Source of the DNA: Aegilops tauschii subsp. strangulata
Taxonomy: Eukaryota > Streptophyta > Magnoliopsida > Poales > Poaceae
DNA: 64,000 nucleotides
Assembly: GCF_002575655.3 (NCBI RefSeq)
Contig: NC_053035.3
Location: forward strand, 88,189,322 to 88,253,321
Direction of reading: 5' to 3'
How positions within the stretch are numbered: the first letter of the stretch is position 1; each line of letters starts with the position of its first letter. A program made the position numbers and the translations under genes. This document shows positions 10,056 through 20,093 of this stretch, piece after piece. Under the pieces are notes generated by a model, which worked only from the letters and a program-made list of their open reading frames with translations, searched no databases and was not told where the DNA came from.

Positions 10056-11631
10056 TGATACGTCTCCAACGTATCTATAATTTTTGATTGCTCCATGCTA
10101 TATTATCTACTGTTTTGGACATTATTGGGCTTTATTATCCACTTTTATATTATTTTTGGGACTAACGTATTAACCGGAGGCCCAGCCCAGAATTGCTGTT
10201 TTTTGCCTATTTCAGAGTTTCGCAGAAAAGGAATATCAAACGGAGTCCAAATGGAATGAAACCTTCGGGAACATGATTTTTACGAAGAATATGATCCAGG
10301 AGACTTGGACCCTATGTCAAGAAACAAAAGAGGAGGCCACGAGGTAGGGGGCGCGCCCACCCCCCCAGGGCGCGCCCTCCACCCTCATGGGCCCCCTACT
10401 GGTCCACCGACGTACTCCTTCCTCCTATATATACCTACATACCCCCGAACGATCAGATACGGAGCCAAAAACCTAATTCCACTGCCGCAACCTTCTGTAC
10501 CCATGAGATCCCATCTTGGGGCCTGTTCCAGAGCTCCGCCGGAGGGGGCATCCATTACGGAGAGCTTCTACATCAACACCATAGCCTCTCCGAGGAAGTG
10601 TGAGTAGTTTACCTCAGATCTTCGGGTCCGTAGTTAGTAGCTAGATGGCTTCTTCTCTCTTTTTGGATCTCAATACAATGTTCTCCCCCTCTCTCGTGGA
10701 GATCTATTCGTTGTAATCTTCTTCTTGCGGTGTGTTTGTTGAGACCGATGAATTATGGGTTTATGATCAAGATTATCTATGAACAATATTTGAATATTCT
10801 CTGAATTCTTTTATGTATGATTAGTTATCTTTGCAAGTCTCTTTGAATTATTAGTTTGGTTTGGCCTACTAGATTGATCTTTCTTGCAATGGGAGAACTG
10901 CTTAGCTTTGGGTTCAATCTTGCGGTGTTCTTTCCCAGTGACAGTAGGGGCAGCAAGGCACGTATTGTATTGTTGCCATCGAGGATAACAAGATGGTTTT
11001 TTTTATCATATTGCATGAATTTATACCTCTACATCATGTCATCTTGCTTAAGGCGTTACTCTGTTTTCATGAACTTAATACTCTAGATGCATGCTGGATA
11101 GCGGTCGATGAGTGGAGTAATAGTAGTAGATGCAGGCAGGAGTCGGTCTACTTGTCTCGGACGTGATGCCTATACACATGTCATACGTAGATATTCTCAT
11201 AACTATGCTGAATTCTGTCAATTGCTCAACAGTAATTCGTTCACCCACCGTAAAATATTTATGCTCTTGAGAGAAGCCACTAGTGAAACCTATGGCCCCC
11301 GGGTCTATCTTCATCATATTAATCTTCCAACACTTAGTTATTTCCTTTGCTTTTTATTTTACTTTGCATCTTTATCACAAAAATACAAAAAATATTATCC
11401 TATCATATCTATCAGATCTCACTCTCGTAGGTGACCGTGAAGGGATTGACAACCCCTTATCGCGTTGGTTGCGAGGAGTTATTTGTTTTGTGTAGGTACG
11501 AGGGACTCGCGCGTCGCCTCCTACTGGATTGATACCTTGGTTCTCAAAAACTGAGGGAAATACTTACGCTACTTTGCTGCATCACCCTTTCCTCTTCAAG
11601 GAAAAACCAACGCAGTGCTCAAGAGGTAGCA
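10056..11631 (+). repeat. 3' LTR (1576 bp)
   Basis: Near-copy of the 5' LTR, starting TGATACGTCTCC and ending GAGGTAGCA, followed directly by the GCAGG duplication at 11632-11636. Confidence 0.9.
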
Positions 11632-11844
11632 GCAGGTAGTCTCAAGAACTTCTTGATAGTTAGAAGTGTACTGCTTGTTTGCAAATTTGGTACTGCATAT
11701 TAGATTGCATTTAATATGTACTGCTTGTTGGACTGTTGTACACTTCATCTAGCTCGTGTCTGTACTGTGTGTAGGTTTTTACTGGTCTGTGCAAAGTATG
11801 AGAATTGTACTGCTAGTATCGTCACCAAACAGTTTTTTTTGCAG

Positions 11845-12090
11845 AAAATCCCCCAACGAGGTGTTAGGTATCTCTGGCTCAAGAAGAAGGAAATTATCCA
11901 AGTTGTTCTTTGTAATGGACACCTGAAACCAGCCATGTACCGTGTAGGCGTTAACGGGCGGCTTTGTCTGCAGAAAGGCTGGAAGGAATTTGTCATAGAT
12001 AGTGGCCTGAAGTCCGAGCAAGTTGTTGTCCTCAACTTCTTTGAACTTGAGGATCGTACGGTTAGAATCACGTTTGACGTGATTGGTTAA
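11845..12090 (+). CDS. B3-domain protein, exon 2 (main part of the B3 domain)
   Basis: This exon starts at the acceptor GCAG|AAAATC and continues the phase of exon 1: 81 codons then TAA at 12088-12090, for a 180-residue protein. It reads KIPQRGVRYLWLKK, then strands with IIQVVLCNG and a GWKEFVIDSGLKSEQVVVLNF segment. That segment is the hallmark of plant B3 domains (a glycine-tryptophan before the acidic helix, then a hydrophobic strand and FELED). The open frame also extends upstream to 11716, but that part lies in the intron. No stop or frameshift breaks the spliced frame, so the gene may still be functional if the long intron is removed. Confidence 0.6.
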   Translation, partial: KIPQRGVRYLWLKKKEIIQVVLCNGHLKPAMYRVGVNGRLCLQKGWKEFVIDSGLKSEQVVVLNFFELEDRTVRITFDVIG

Positions 12091-12540
12091 GGTTATGAGG
12101 GTGATTTGTAATAAGTACTTTGGCGTGTAGAACGCTTCATCTTTTGATGTGTTTTGTAATAAGTACTTTTGTGATCTGAACCACTTCAATTATTATTCAG
12201 AACTTCGTGCTGCAAGTGAGTTAACTGCATTTTTTTCATGGGTTGTGGATCAAAATGTGTCAATGTTTACTCTAGACTACTATATATATGGTATACTCTA
12301 TACACCATTTCTCTTTACATGGATTAGTTGAATAACTCATAGTCAGCGTGAAATTTGTGTTTACATAAAATTTAAACTGGTACATAAGTCGTATAGATAA
12401 GCAAACTGCTATGTATATGATTAATTTATTGAAGTTCATCTATTTGGCCATTAACCTGCTGCTTCTTCGCGGTGACTGGAGCGTGTCTAATGTCGCACTT
12501 TCTTTTGTTTTCTGTGGCGGTGTTGCTGGTTCTTGTCTCT
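12091..12540. other. 3' flank of the B3 gene
   Basis: AT-rich sequence with a further ACTGCAT near 12226. A duplicated phrase GTAATAAGTACTTT occurs at about 12108 and 12155. No coding signal. Confidence 0.4.
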
Positions 12541-12560
12541 ACACCGTTGTGTTTGTAGCC

Positions 12561-12690
12561 CCTGGCGTGCTGGTTGATGGCGGCTTTTGTTTTTCAGCAC
12601 TGTGAACTGCATCCTTCTTTGCTCCCGGCGTGCTGGTTTACGGTGGCTTTTGTTTTTCAGCGTCGTGAACTGCATCCTTCTTTGCTCACT
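12561..12690 (+). repeat. Two-copy tandem repeat, about 64 bp
   Basis: GGCGTGCTGGTT...TTTTTCAGC...GAACTGCATCC is present twice (from about 12563 and 12627). Each copy carries one ACTGCAT. Confidence 0.7.
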
Positions 12691-14743
12691 CGAACGACGG
12701 TATTGTTTCATCTCGCACGAGGGAAACAACAAATATGGTGCTCTGTAGATGATGGTTCACTCCCACGAAGACTCCCAGCGGCATGTGGAATTTGTTTGTG
12801 TGTGTAAGATAGATGGAAGTTGTTTGTGTGTGTGTGTAAGATAGATTGGAGCCTTGTTGTTCATACACCTCAGAAATGTTTTGAAAACCCACTCGAACGA
12901 CGGTATTGTTTCATCTCGCACGAGGGCAACAACAAATATGGTGCTCTGTAGATGATGGTTCACTCCCACGAAGACTCCCAGCGGCATGTGGAATTTGTTA
13001 GTTTTATATGTCGTGTCAAATGTAACGCAGTTTCCAAAATGTTCATATGATCCTTTGCAACTTGCGTTGGCCCAAAAGACGTTTCTTACACGGTTATCTG
13101 CATCAACGTCATAATCATAGAAGAACTCTGGGTTTATCTTCTACATCTTCTAGAAGAAATCCAGAAGTTTCTTGACGTCATCTTGGGACTCTTCTCTGGC
13201 AAACTTTTGTTTCCTGCATTTTCAAATGCAATGCAAACTCATCTCATCAGATAGGAAATAATTATCGACAAAATGCTCAAGTGATATGCTCTGTGATGTG
13301 CTTACTTGTTTACCCAGTCGCGGCTAGTATGTCCCATGTACTGCAGACCACCGGACATACGCGACAAAGTTGACATCATCTGAGCGTGTGTGTGGTTGTC
13401 CAATTGCATGTCTTTTAGTAACTGGTCTATCAAAGGATCGTCTTTTTTGTGCGATCGCATGTGCAAAAGCATCCCGGGGCTTTCCAGCATCTTGTGATTG
13501 TGGTTGAGTTCAACCATTTCTATCACAAATTTGCCATCCTTCCTCTTTTTGACTCTAGTCTTTGCCTTGTAGTCAATCCTTTTTGATGTCTTCTGACGTT
13601 TCCGGTGATAATCTGACACAGTCTGCTTGTGCGTCCCTTCGCTTGAGCAGACAATGTAGGCATTTGTCCTGTGTTTTTCCCTCTTGCGTATGCCAAACCC
13701 TGCACATCTTGCATAATTGTTGTAAAAGTCCCATGCCTTGTCGTACGTGGTGAACTTCATTCCAGCGGCAGGTATGAGGTTCAGCGGCATGTTTTTATCC
13801 TGCATTAAGTGCAATGCTCTATGAGATAATTTGTTCTGTTCTTTTTTTAAATACGAGGAGTGCATACGAGTTTAATAAAGCATTGCAATGTTCCTAAGTT
13901 TTCAGAAGAATCGACTGTATTAGATGTTAGGTCAAACCTCACATGAAATATCAGTGTGCCCTGCAATGTTATCTGAATGGACTGCAACTATTTTTTTCCA
14001 GAACATAAACTTACATGTGTGTAGAATCGTTCACCCAATGGTGTTTGCAGCTCACCGGGTTGTATTGGACATGGCAGGGTTATAGCAGATCTGTGTAGTT
14101 AAGGATCTCGCGGTGGCAATAGTGAGGAGGATTTGTACCTGCCGTTGACTTTTGACCGAGGCACCGTTGGTGGTCGCGGTGTCGAAGTTGATGCAGCAGG
14201 TCTGCTTGGAGCTCTATTTTTTGGTGCAGCAGGTGGACACTGAGCTCTGTTTTGGGGTGCAGTAGGTGGACGTGGTGGTAATCCAGTGTTGTGACAATGT
14301 CTCAGTGTATTGGTTTGAAAATTTTGGAGCGGTGGCACATCATCATAGTCATAATCATCATCTGTTGCAACATGGTGTTCAACTGCATCATCATTGTCTG
14401 TTCGGACATGCTGTCCAAACATAGTGAACTCGTGCTTATAATCTGGGTTGAGAACTATTATTGGCTCATCTTCATCGTCATCATCTTCATCATCCCGTCG
14501 GTGAGTGCCCTCCCAGATGAATGTGACATCATCGTCATCTTCGACTACCTCTTCTTCCTGGAAAAAATCCTCTTCCGGAGAGTACTGCACCTTGTTTGTT
14601 GTCGTGAAGAATCCTCGAGGAATCTCAGGGGTAACCCAGCCATTATCTCTTTCAGAAGAAGCTTTACTCTTCCGAAACTTGTTGTTCTCAGTGTTGTCAA
14701 TTATGCGTGGCATTTTGTATCTGCTGAACGTCATTTCCTGCAC
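12690..14743 (-). pseudogene. FAR1-related / MULE-transposase-derived gene, copy B (5' half only)
   Basis: Minus-strand exons in order: an acidic exon (about 14737 to 14139), a short exon (about 14050 to 14015, LQTPLGERFYTH), the FAR1 DNA-binding exon (13799 to 13306), and the start of the MULE transposase exon (from 13213). All junctions have GT-AG signals. The FAR1 exon has AWDFYNNYARCAGFGIRKREK and a basic KTRVKKRKDGKF stretch, typical of the WRKY-GCM1-like zinc finger of FAR1/FHY3 proteins. The transposase part includes FHMPLGVFVGVNHHLQS. Two stops (near 13138-13151) interrupt the start of the transposase exon. The downstream end is scrambled by a duplication of about 200 bp, and the catalytic and SWIM parts are missing. 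It duplicates the 5' half of copy A (50875-53033) at high identity. It lies just downstream of copy A's 3' half, giving a head-to-tail arrangement. Confidence 0.75.
12696..12995. repeat. Internal duplication of about 200 bp in FAR1 copy B
   Basis: The roughly 95-bp stretch from CACTCGAACGACGGTATTG to GGAATTTGTT occurs at about 12687-12790 and again at 12891-12995. The spacer has a GT-rich segment with TGTGTGTGTAAGATAGAT, itself repeated. In copy A the same GT-rich segment is in an intron (about 51030), so the duplication joins intron and exon pieces. Confidence 0.75.
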
Positions 14744-15179
14744 ACAAAATGACCGAGCTGCATTGTCAGGTTAAATGAACTGAATCATATGCGAACTGCA
14801 ACGTGTTTGAAAGGGTACTACGAAGTATTGCACGTTGACTGCATCACCTGGCAAGGTGAACTGAAGCAACCGCACTGCATCGTTATCCGTAACGAACCTA
14901 TACAAGCGTACCCTCAAGAATCTTGAGTACTCTCAAATGAGAAAGCATGCATAACACATGGACGCAAAAGAGCCCTGCAGACAACACATGATTTCTTTGT
15001 TTTGTAAGTGAACTGCATGAAATTAATAAACACATATTTGTTTTTCGTTATTTGTTCATTTTAAAGAAGTGAAATTCATTTGGTTTTGTGAATTACTCAT
15101 GCATGTGGACTTTTAAAGTTCGGTAAGTGAGCTTTCGTGCATGACTATCAGAAACTAGAATTTTTGCTAGGAGTCGCAC
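14744..15179. other. Junction between FAR1 copy A (3' half) and copy B (5' flank)
   Basis: Up to about 14910 the sequence matches the 5' flank of copy A (about 53035-53170), including ACTGCAT at 14836 and 14872. Beyond that it is unique AT-rich DNA. The expected end of the copy A SWIM domain and its C-terminus are not found here. Confidence 0.5.
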
Positions 15180-15888
15180 CTGTGTGTATCCAGAGTTTGC
15201 ACTCACATTCGTAGACACCTTTCTGTTCATCGGCGACCACTTGGAAATTATGTCTTGCCCAGTCAAATGCATCCGATCTGTTGTAGTGGTGTACGAGATA
15301 CTTTGTCGGGTTCTCAGGGCACCGTTCTGCTCCGAATGCAGTGCTACGGTAGAGTGTTTCTTTGAAATCTGCAAACACTGCCCTTGTATACACTTTTGAT
15401 AGCTAAACTTCGAACCCAAACTGGGTTGTTGTCTTTACCTCTGACTGCATGATCAGAAATGCACTGTTACGAACCAGAGAAATGAAATTTTTGTTTGTTT
15501 TTGTAGTTATATTTTAGCAGTTTTTAATGGACATTTTGTTTACCTCATTTGCTACTGTCTCTGCGTGCTCGACGGGCCTTCCTGGTCTGAATTCATTTGT
15601 CCACCTGCTGAGCAAACAGATGGAGATCATGCTTCTCTTTGACAAAGTTTTTCTTCAGTATGCTGTTCATGCTCTCGCTTCTCTGCGTGGAAGTCATCCG
15701 AGCACAGAAAATTTTGTTGTAGTAAGCTGAGATCCACTCATGCCTGTCATCCCATAGGGAATTCATCACTTCGATGTTTTGCAAGTTATATCTCTGAGTG
15801 AGATCCTTCCATGCTCGTTCAAATTCTGACGGCATTAGTGGGTGGTTCAGCACCGCATTGAGGTCATCCTTGAGTTTCTTGTGCGCCT
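15180..15888 (-). pseudogene. FAR1-related gene, copy A, 3' half (end of MULE domain and SWIM zinc finger)
   Basis: On the minus strand, coding continues from the CACTA insertion point: KAHKKLKDDLN, NHPLMPSEFERAW, then RSESMNSILKK, all standard for the C-terminal side of FAR1/MULE transposases. The exon ends near 15544 (AATGAG|GTAAAC). The next exon, 15444 to 15180, holds VYTRAVFADF and YECECKLWIHTG, which contains the CxC of the SWIM zinc finger; the C-x-H half is beyond the donor and not seen. Disablements by eye: TGA after QQVDK (near 15590) with a frameshift in the same exon, and TAG in the SWIM exon before LSKVYTRA (near 15403). The 5' half is at 50875-53033, beyond the inserted CACTA element. 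Together they make one gene that would act in light signalling or be a domesticated or live MULE transposase, now a pseudogene. Confidence 0.75.
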
Positions 15889-15891
15889 TAT
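15889..15891 (+). repeat. Target-site duplication TAT (left copy) of the CACTA element
   Basis: TAT precedes CACTACAAAA; the same triplet follows TTTGTAGTG at 50872-50874. A 3-bp duplication is the rule for CACTA elements. Confidence 0.9.
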
Positions 15892-16139
15892 CACTACAAA
15901 AAAAATACACTTCCGTGATGATACGTGTTTGTCAGAGTAGGTCGCGTTTTTTGTCATGCATGTACATCGATGACGATTTTATGACAGAATCAAGATAGTC
16001 ATACCTATGCTGTTGTAGAAGTGTTCCATGACATTACCAAAATTATCATCACGGAAGTGTGCACTTCCATGATGATAAATCGCGCGTCACAGAAGTGCTT
16101 TCGTCAAGGGTGACCGACATGTGGCATCCACCATAACGG

Positions 16140-17170
16140 AACGCCGTTAAGCTATCGGGTCGGGTTTTGGATCCGATAACCCGTTAACATCCCCGACCAA
16201 TGGGGATTTTCCACGTGTAAAATCATCATTGGCTGGAGGAAACACGTGTCGGTTCATCGTTGGGACAGATGTCATCCACTCATTGGACAGAAGGCGCCTA
16301 TGATACGTCGACACGTGGCACGGCCCAACAGAGGCCCATTCCTGTGAAAAGGTCGGCCCGTTTGACTTGGTCAAAAGGTGGCGGGCCGGCCCATGGAAAG
16401 CCTGTTAATGGCATGTTCACATATAGCCCATTTACAGCCCGCTAACCCAAGGCCCGTTACACCCTATCCGAATTAGGCCCAATAGCGTTATCTGGGCCAT
16501 CAAATATGATTCCAGCCTGTTTTCACTTCTGGCCCATGTATGGCCCATGACGTCTTTCGGCCCATATGAGGCCCTATGTAACTCTTGGCCTATTAACGGC
16601 CCATGGTGAAACTGGCCTGTAATGAACAGTGTATCACTTTACACCCATTAACGGCCCGTGGTGAAACTGGCCCGTAATGAATAGTGTATCACTTTATACC
16701 CATTAACGGCCCGTTATTACATTGGGCCGTTTCCAGCCCATGTTATCTTTCGGCCTTCTCAGAGCCCATTTATTCTTGGGCTCATTTCCAGCATTCGTTT
16801 ACTTACGGCCCGTTACTGTCATTTTTTGCTTGTGGGCCAAATTCAGCCCGTGGTTACAGTCGGCCCGTTTGTGGTCCATTAATACGTTGGGCCGTTTTCA
16901 TAGCGTCATCAAATATGACCTATTGACGATGGCCCGTTATGGTCGGCCCATAAACGGACGATTCCAACTCTAGCCCGTTTACGGCCATAATGCGGCCTGC
17001 TATTGGCCCATGTTTGGCAATCGATCATACGGCCCGTATAAGGCCCATTGACGATACGGTCCGTAGAAGGCCCATTGTTTTCTACGGCCCGTAGAAGGCC
17101 TACTGTTTCTATGGCCCGTAGAAGGCCCACTGTTTCTACGGCCCGTAGGAGGCCCAGTGTCACTACAGTA
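16140..17170 (+). repeat. CACTA subterminal repeat zone (GGCCC-rich)
   Basis: Dozens of GGCCCGT / GGCCCAT motifs occur in both orientations. Two ordered sub-arrays are present: a unit of about 56 bp (ATTAACGGCCC...TATCACTTTA) repeated about 2.3 times from about 16590, and a 27-28 bp unit (ACGGCCCGTAGAAGGCCCA) repeated five times at about 17028-17160. Subterminal repeats of this kind are the usual transposase-binding zone of CACTA elements. Confidence 0.75.
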
Positions 17171-17447
17171 AATATTAGCCCATGGTTATTGTGGCCTAGT
17201 TCTAAAAAATAGGTTATTGCAGCCACTAGCAAACCGCGGAAAAAGAACTGCACTGACTACAAGCAAACAAATAAACAAGACAACAAGGAAATAAATAAGC
17301 AAGCAACTTATGCTAGGCTATCACGGCTATTACACATATTACATCCACTGGGCATCAAAGTTCGCCACCAGTGCAAATATAGGGAACAAAGCAGCATATA
17401 AACGCCGCAGCAAAACAAGTCCAGAACTGAAACCACTTCAGAAGAGT

Positions 17448-17878
17448 TCAAGAAACAATATCTTGGGTACCCATAATGCTCGCAAGATGCTTAGCAAGCT
17501 TATTAACTTTCTCTTGTTTGACGCTTAAATCCTCCAGCGCTTGCTGTTGCACAAGAAAGTACGCATCTGAATTCTGCAGGGACTTCCTCAGTCCTTATGC
17601 TTCTTGCCGCAACACAGCTGACTGCTGCCTTTCAGCTTGTAGCTGAGACTGAAGAAGCCGAAGTGATTCAGGCAGCGAGTTCGAAGAGCTTGTGCCAGCG
17701 GTACTGGCTAGTAACTCGAACACTACATCAACGCAGGACTGTGGGGTTTTCTCACTGTCTACAAGATCATTTTTATCACCTTTCTTGGAGACCAACAAGG
17801 TTATCTCACTATCTTGAACCTTATCTACATTACTTTCTCTACCATTGCATAGTGGGGTGCTCTTCTCCAATATTCTGT
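17448..17878 (-). pseudogene. CACTA-encoded protein, C-terminal coiled-coil exon
   Basis: The minus-strand exon begins after an acceptor near 17878 and reads through a coiled coil (SLPESLRLLQSQLQAERQQ) to a TAA at 17595-17597. The same frame then continues with a second coiled-coil stretch (SVKQEKVNKLAKHL) to a natural TGA at 17448-17450. The internal TAA replaces what is probably a GAA codon, so the exon is disabled. Leucine-rich C-terminal coiled coils of this type are common in Ptta/En/Spm-family plant transposon proteins. Confidence 0.6.
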
Positions 17879-18779
17879 TTGCATACTACAAGAGAAACAA
17901 GCAGACACATCACAGGTTTAGCTTGTAGTATACGAAACTCATTTTGGTAAACCAGTTCAGTAGTAAGGTGGACAGGATAACATCATGAAACAGACATATA
18001 TCTATGTACTATGGTCACTTTATTGTCTAGATCATTCTAGTTTATGTTCCCTAATCAAGATAGAGACACAGTTCAACTCATATATTTTTAAGACACAGCA
18101 GCGTAGACAGAATATAAGTGTGAGAAACTACACAGCATTGGCAGCACTTGTAATGTGCATCACATGAGAACATAACTGTTTATACAACTTAAACTGAAAT
18201 CAACATAGAGCAAGGAGTTAGAACAGCAATCCAGTTAAAGAAATAGGTTTAAAACATACCTGTTGCGCCATTGGAGCTTCAATTTGATCCTTCAAATTCG
18301 AAAGTAGTTGGTATGAGTAAATACAGTGATGCAACAGCAAAGGAGTATGGACCATAGCTATGGAATCTAACCTGAGAACAGTTGCTCTTCTGCTTTAAAC
18401 ATGGAGTTTGGGTTAGCTGTGGTGGTCTTCGTGCTTTGGGCATTGCAGTAGCTTTACAAACTGCTCGTGTGGGGGTACTCTGTGGTGGACGTGGTGCTTT
18501 GTCAACTATAAGTGGGTTACTATCCGCTGGGGTTGCGGTTAGATGGGTTGTAGCTGGTTCTCTACCCAACGATGTAAGTGTGCAATCTGGAAGAGTCTCG
18601 ATTATGTGTGGTGGGGCTAGTTTGTGGGCCAGTACAACCATGGTTCTATCTGCATCGACGGGTAGCACTGCCTTTTGTGAAGAACGGGTTTTTTCTCCCT
18701 TAGATACTGCCATTACCCCCTCCAATTCAAATGGCTGATAAACAAGAAAAGAAATTGAACGTACAGACATTGTATGATA

Positions 18780-19930
18780 GACAGATGTGGTAATTCACAT
18801 ATATGTTGTCTAACCAAACATGACAGCATGACACAATTTCACATATATGATGCCTAACTAAACAGGATAGCATGACAGTTTCTGATATATGATGGATAAC
18901 TTAACAAGATATAATGGCATAATTCAACATATGATGAGTACCTAAATAGGATGACATGACAAAACTATATGATGTCTTTCTAAAATAGTTTGGGATGAAA
19001 TAATTCACATACATGTTGTCTAAGTATACAGGATGGCATGATATAATTGACATAATTGATTCATATACTAAGCAGCTGGCACTCGCATGTATGATCTCTA
19101 AACTAAGCAGATAGAATTCAATATTGTGCATATGATGTCTAAACTAAGCAATGCACCTCAGGTGGGATATAGGACTGGTCATCTGTCTCTGAATCCTCCT
19201 CTGACGAGCTCCCTGTAACCATCGAGATATATGCTTCAATAGGTACCATTGCCTGCTCTGAAGACCTTGTTTTCACTCCAGATTTTTCCATAACCGGCTC
19301 AAATGGCTGATACACATGAAGAGTAGTTCAATATACACAGATTGTCGACAAATGGAATACGTAATGAAAAAAAAGATGGCATGAGATAATTCACATATAT
19401 GATGCCTGACTCCATGGCGGTGCATAATTCACATATATGATAACTGGCTGAAAAACATGGCATTGCATAATTCACATATCTAATATAGAAAGCAAACAGG
19501 AGGCATTCACACAAAGAATGTCTAATCTAAGCAGATGGCATGGCAATGCAAGACAGCATATGCATGATATGAGCAATATAACCCAGCCAAGTTAGAGCAT
19601 GCACCTCGGGGAGGAATACGACTGGTCATCTCTCTCTGAATCCTCCTCTGAGGAGCTATCTGTAACCAGCAAGAAATCTGCATCGACAGGTAGCACTGAC
19701 TGCTCAGAGGACCTTGTTTTCACTCCAGATTTTGCCATGACCGACTCAAATGGCTGATGCACAGGAAGAGTAGATGAATGTATAAACATTGTTGACAAAT
19801 GGAATACATTATGGAAAAAAATATGGCACAATACAATTCACCTATACGACGACTGGCTAAACAGGATGGCGTTGCATGATTCACGTATATGATGCCTGGC
19901 TAAAGAAGATGGCATTGCATAATTCCCATA
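18780..19930. repeat. Degenerate intron repeats in the CACTA gene
   Basis: The phrase CACATATATGATG followed by CTAACTAAACAGGATGGCATGA recurs with variation every 40-70 bases between the QPFE exons, showing that introns and exons expanded together. Confidence 0.6.
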
Positions 19931-19932
19931 TA

Positions 19933-20093
19933 CTCCCTCAGTTCCTAAATATTTGTCTTTTTAGAGATTTCAAATGGACTACCACATACAGATGTATATA
20001 GACATATTTTAGAGTGTAGATTCACTCATTTTGTTCCGTATGTAGTCACTTGTTGAAATCTGTAAAAAGACAAATATTTAGGAATGGTGGGAG
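19933..20093. mobile_element. Stowaway MITE
   Basis: It begins CTCCCTCAGTTCCTAAATATTTG, ends in the inverted complement (CAAATATTTAGGAATGGTGGGAG), and is flanked by TA at 19931-19932 and 20094-20095. Confidence 0.85.

Larger units (their letters stand above)
4214..11631 (+). mobile_element. Non-autonomous Ty3/gypsy-type LTR retrotransposon (Triticeae Fatima/Sabrina-like group)
   Basis: This is a full-length element with two LTRs (4214-5798 and 10056-11631), a primer binding site 10 bases after the 5' LTR, one protein frame with gag remnant and protease, a long non-coding internal tail, a polypurine tract just before the 3' LTR, and a GCAGG duplication. No reverse transcriptase, RNase H or integrase is present, so it would depend on a relative for its enzymes. 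The LTR pair has a few percent divergence: by eye I count roughly 15 differences in the first 350 bases. It sits in the B3 intron in the same orientation as that gene. The family name is a recollection of the TGATACGTCTCCAACG terminus and is not certain. Confidence 0.85.
3937..11844 (+). other. B3 gene intron, expanded by an LTR retrotransposon
   Basis: The intron has donor GTATTT at 3937 and acceptor TTTTTTTTGCAG ending at 11844. Subtracting the 7418-bp element and one 5-bp target duplication leaves an ancestral intron of about 485 bp. That remaining intron sequence carries further ACTGC motifs (4054, 11665, 11691 and 11717). Confidence 0.55.
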
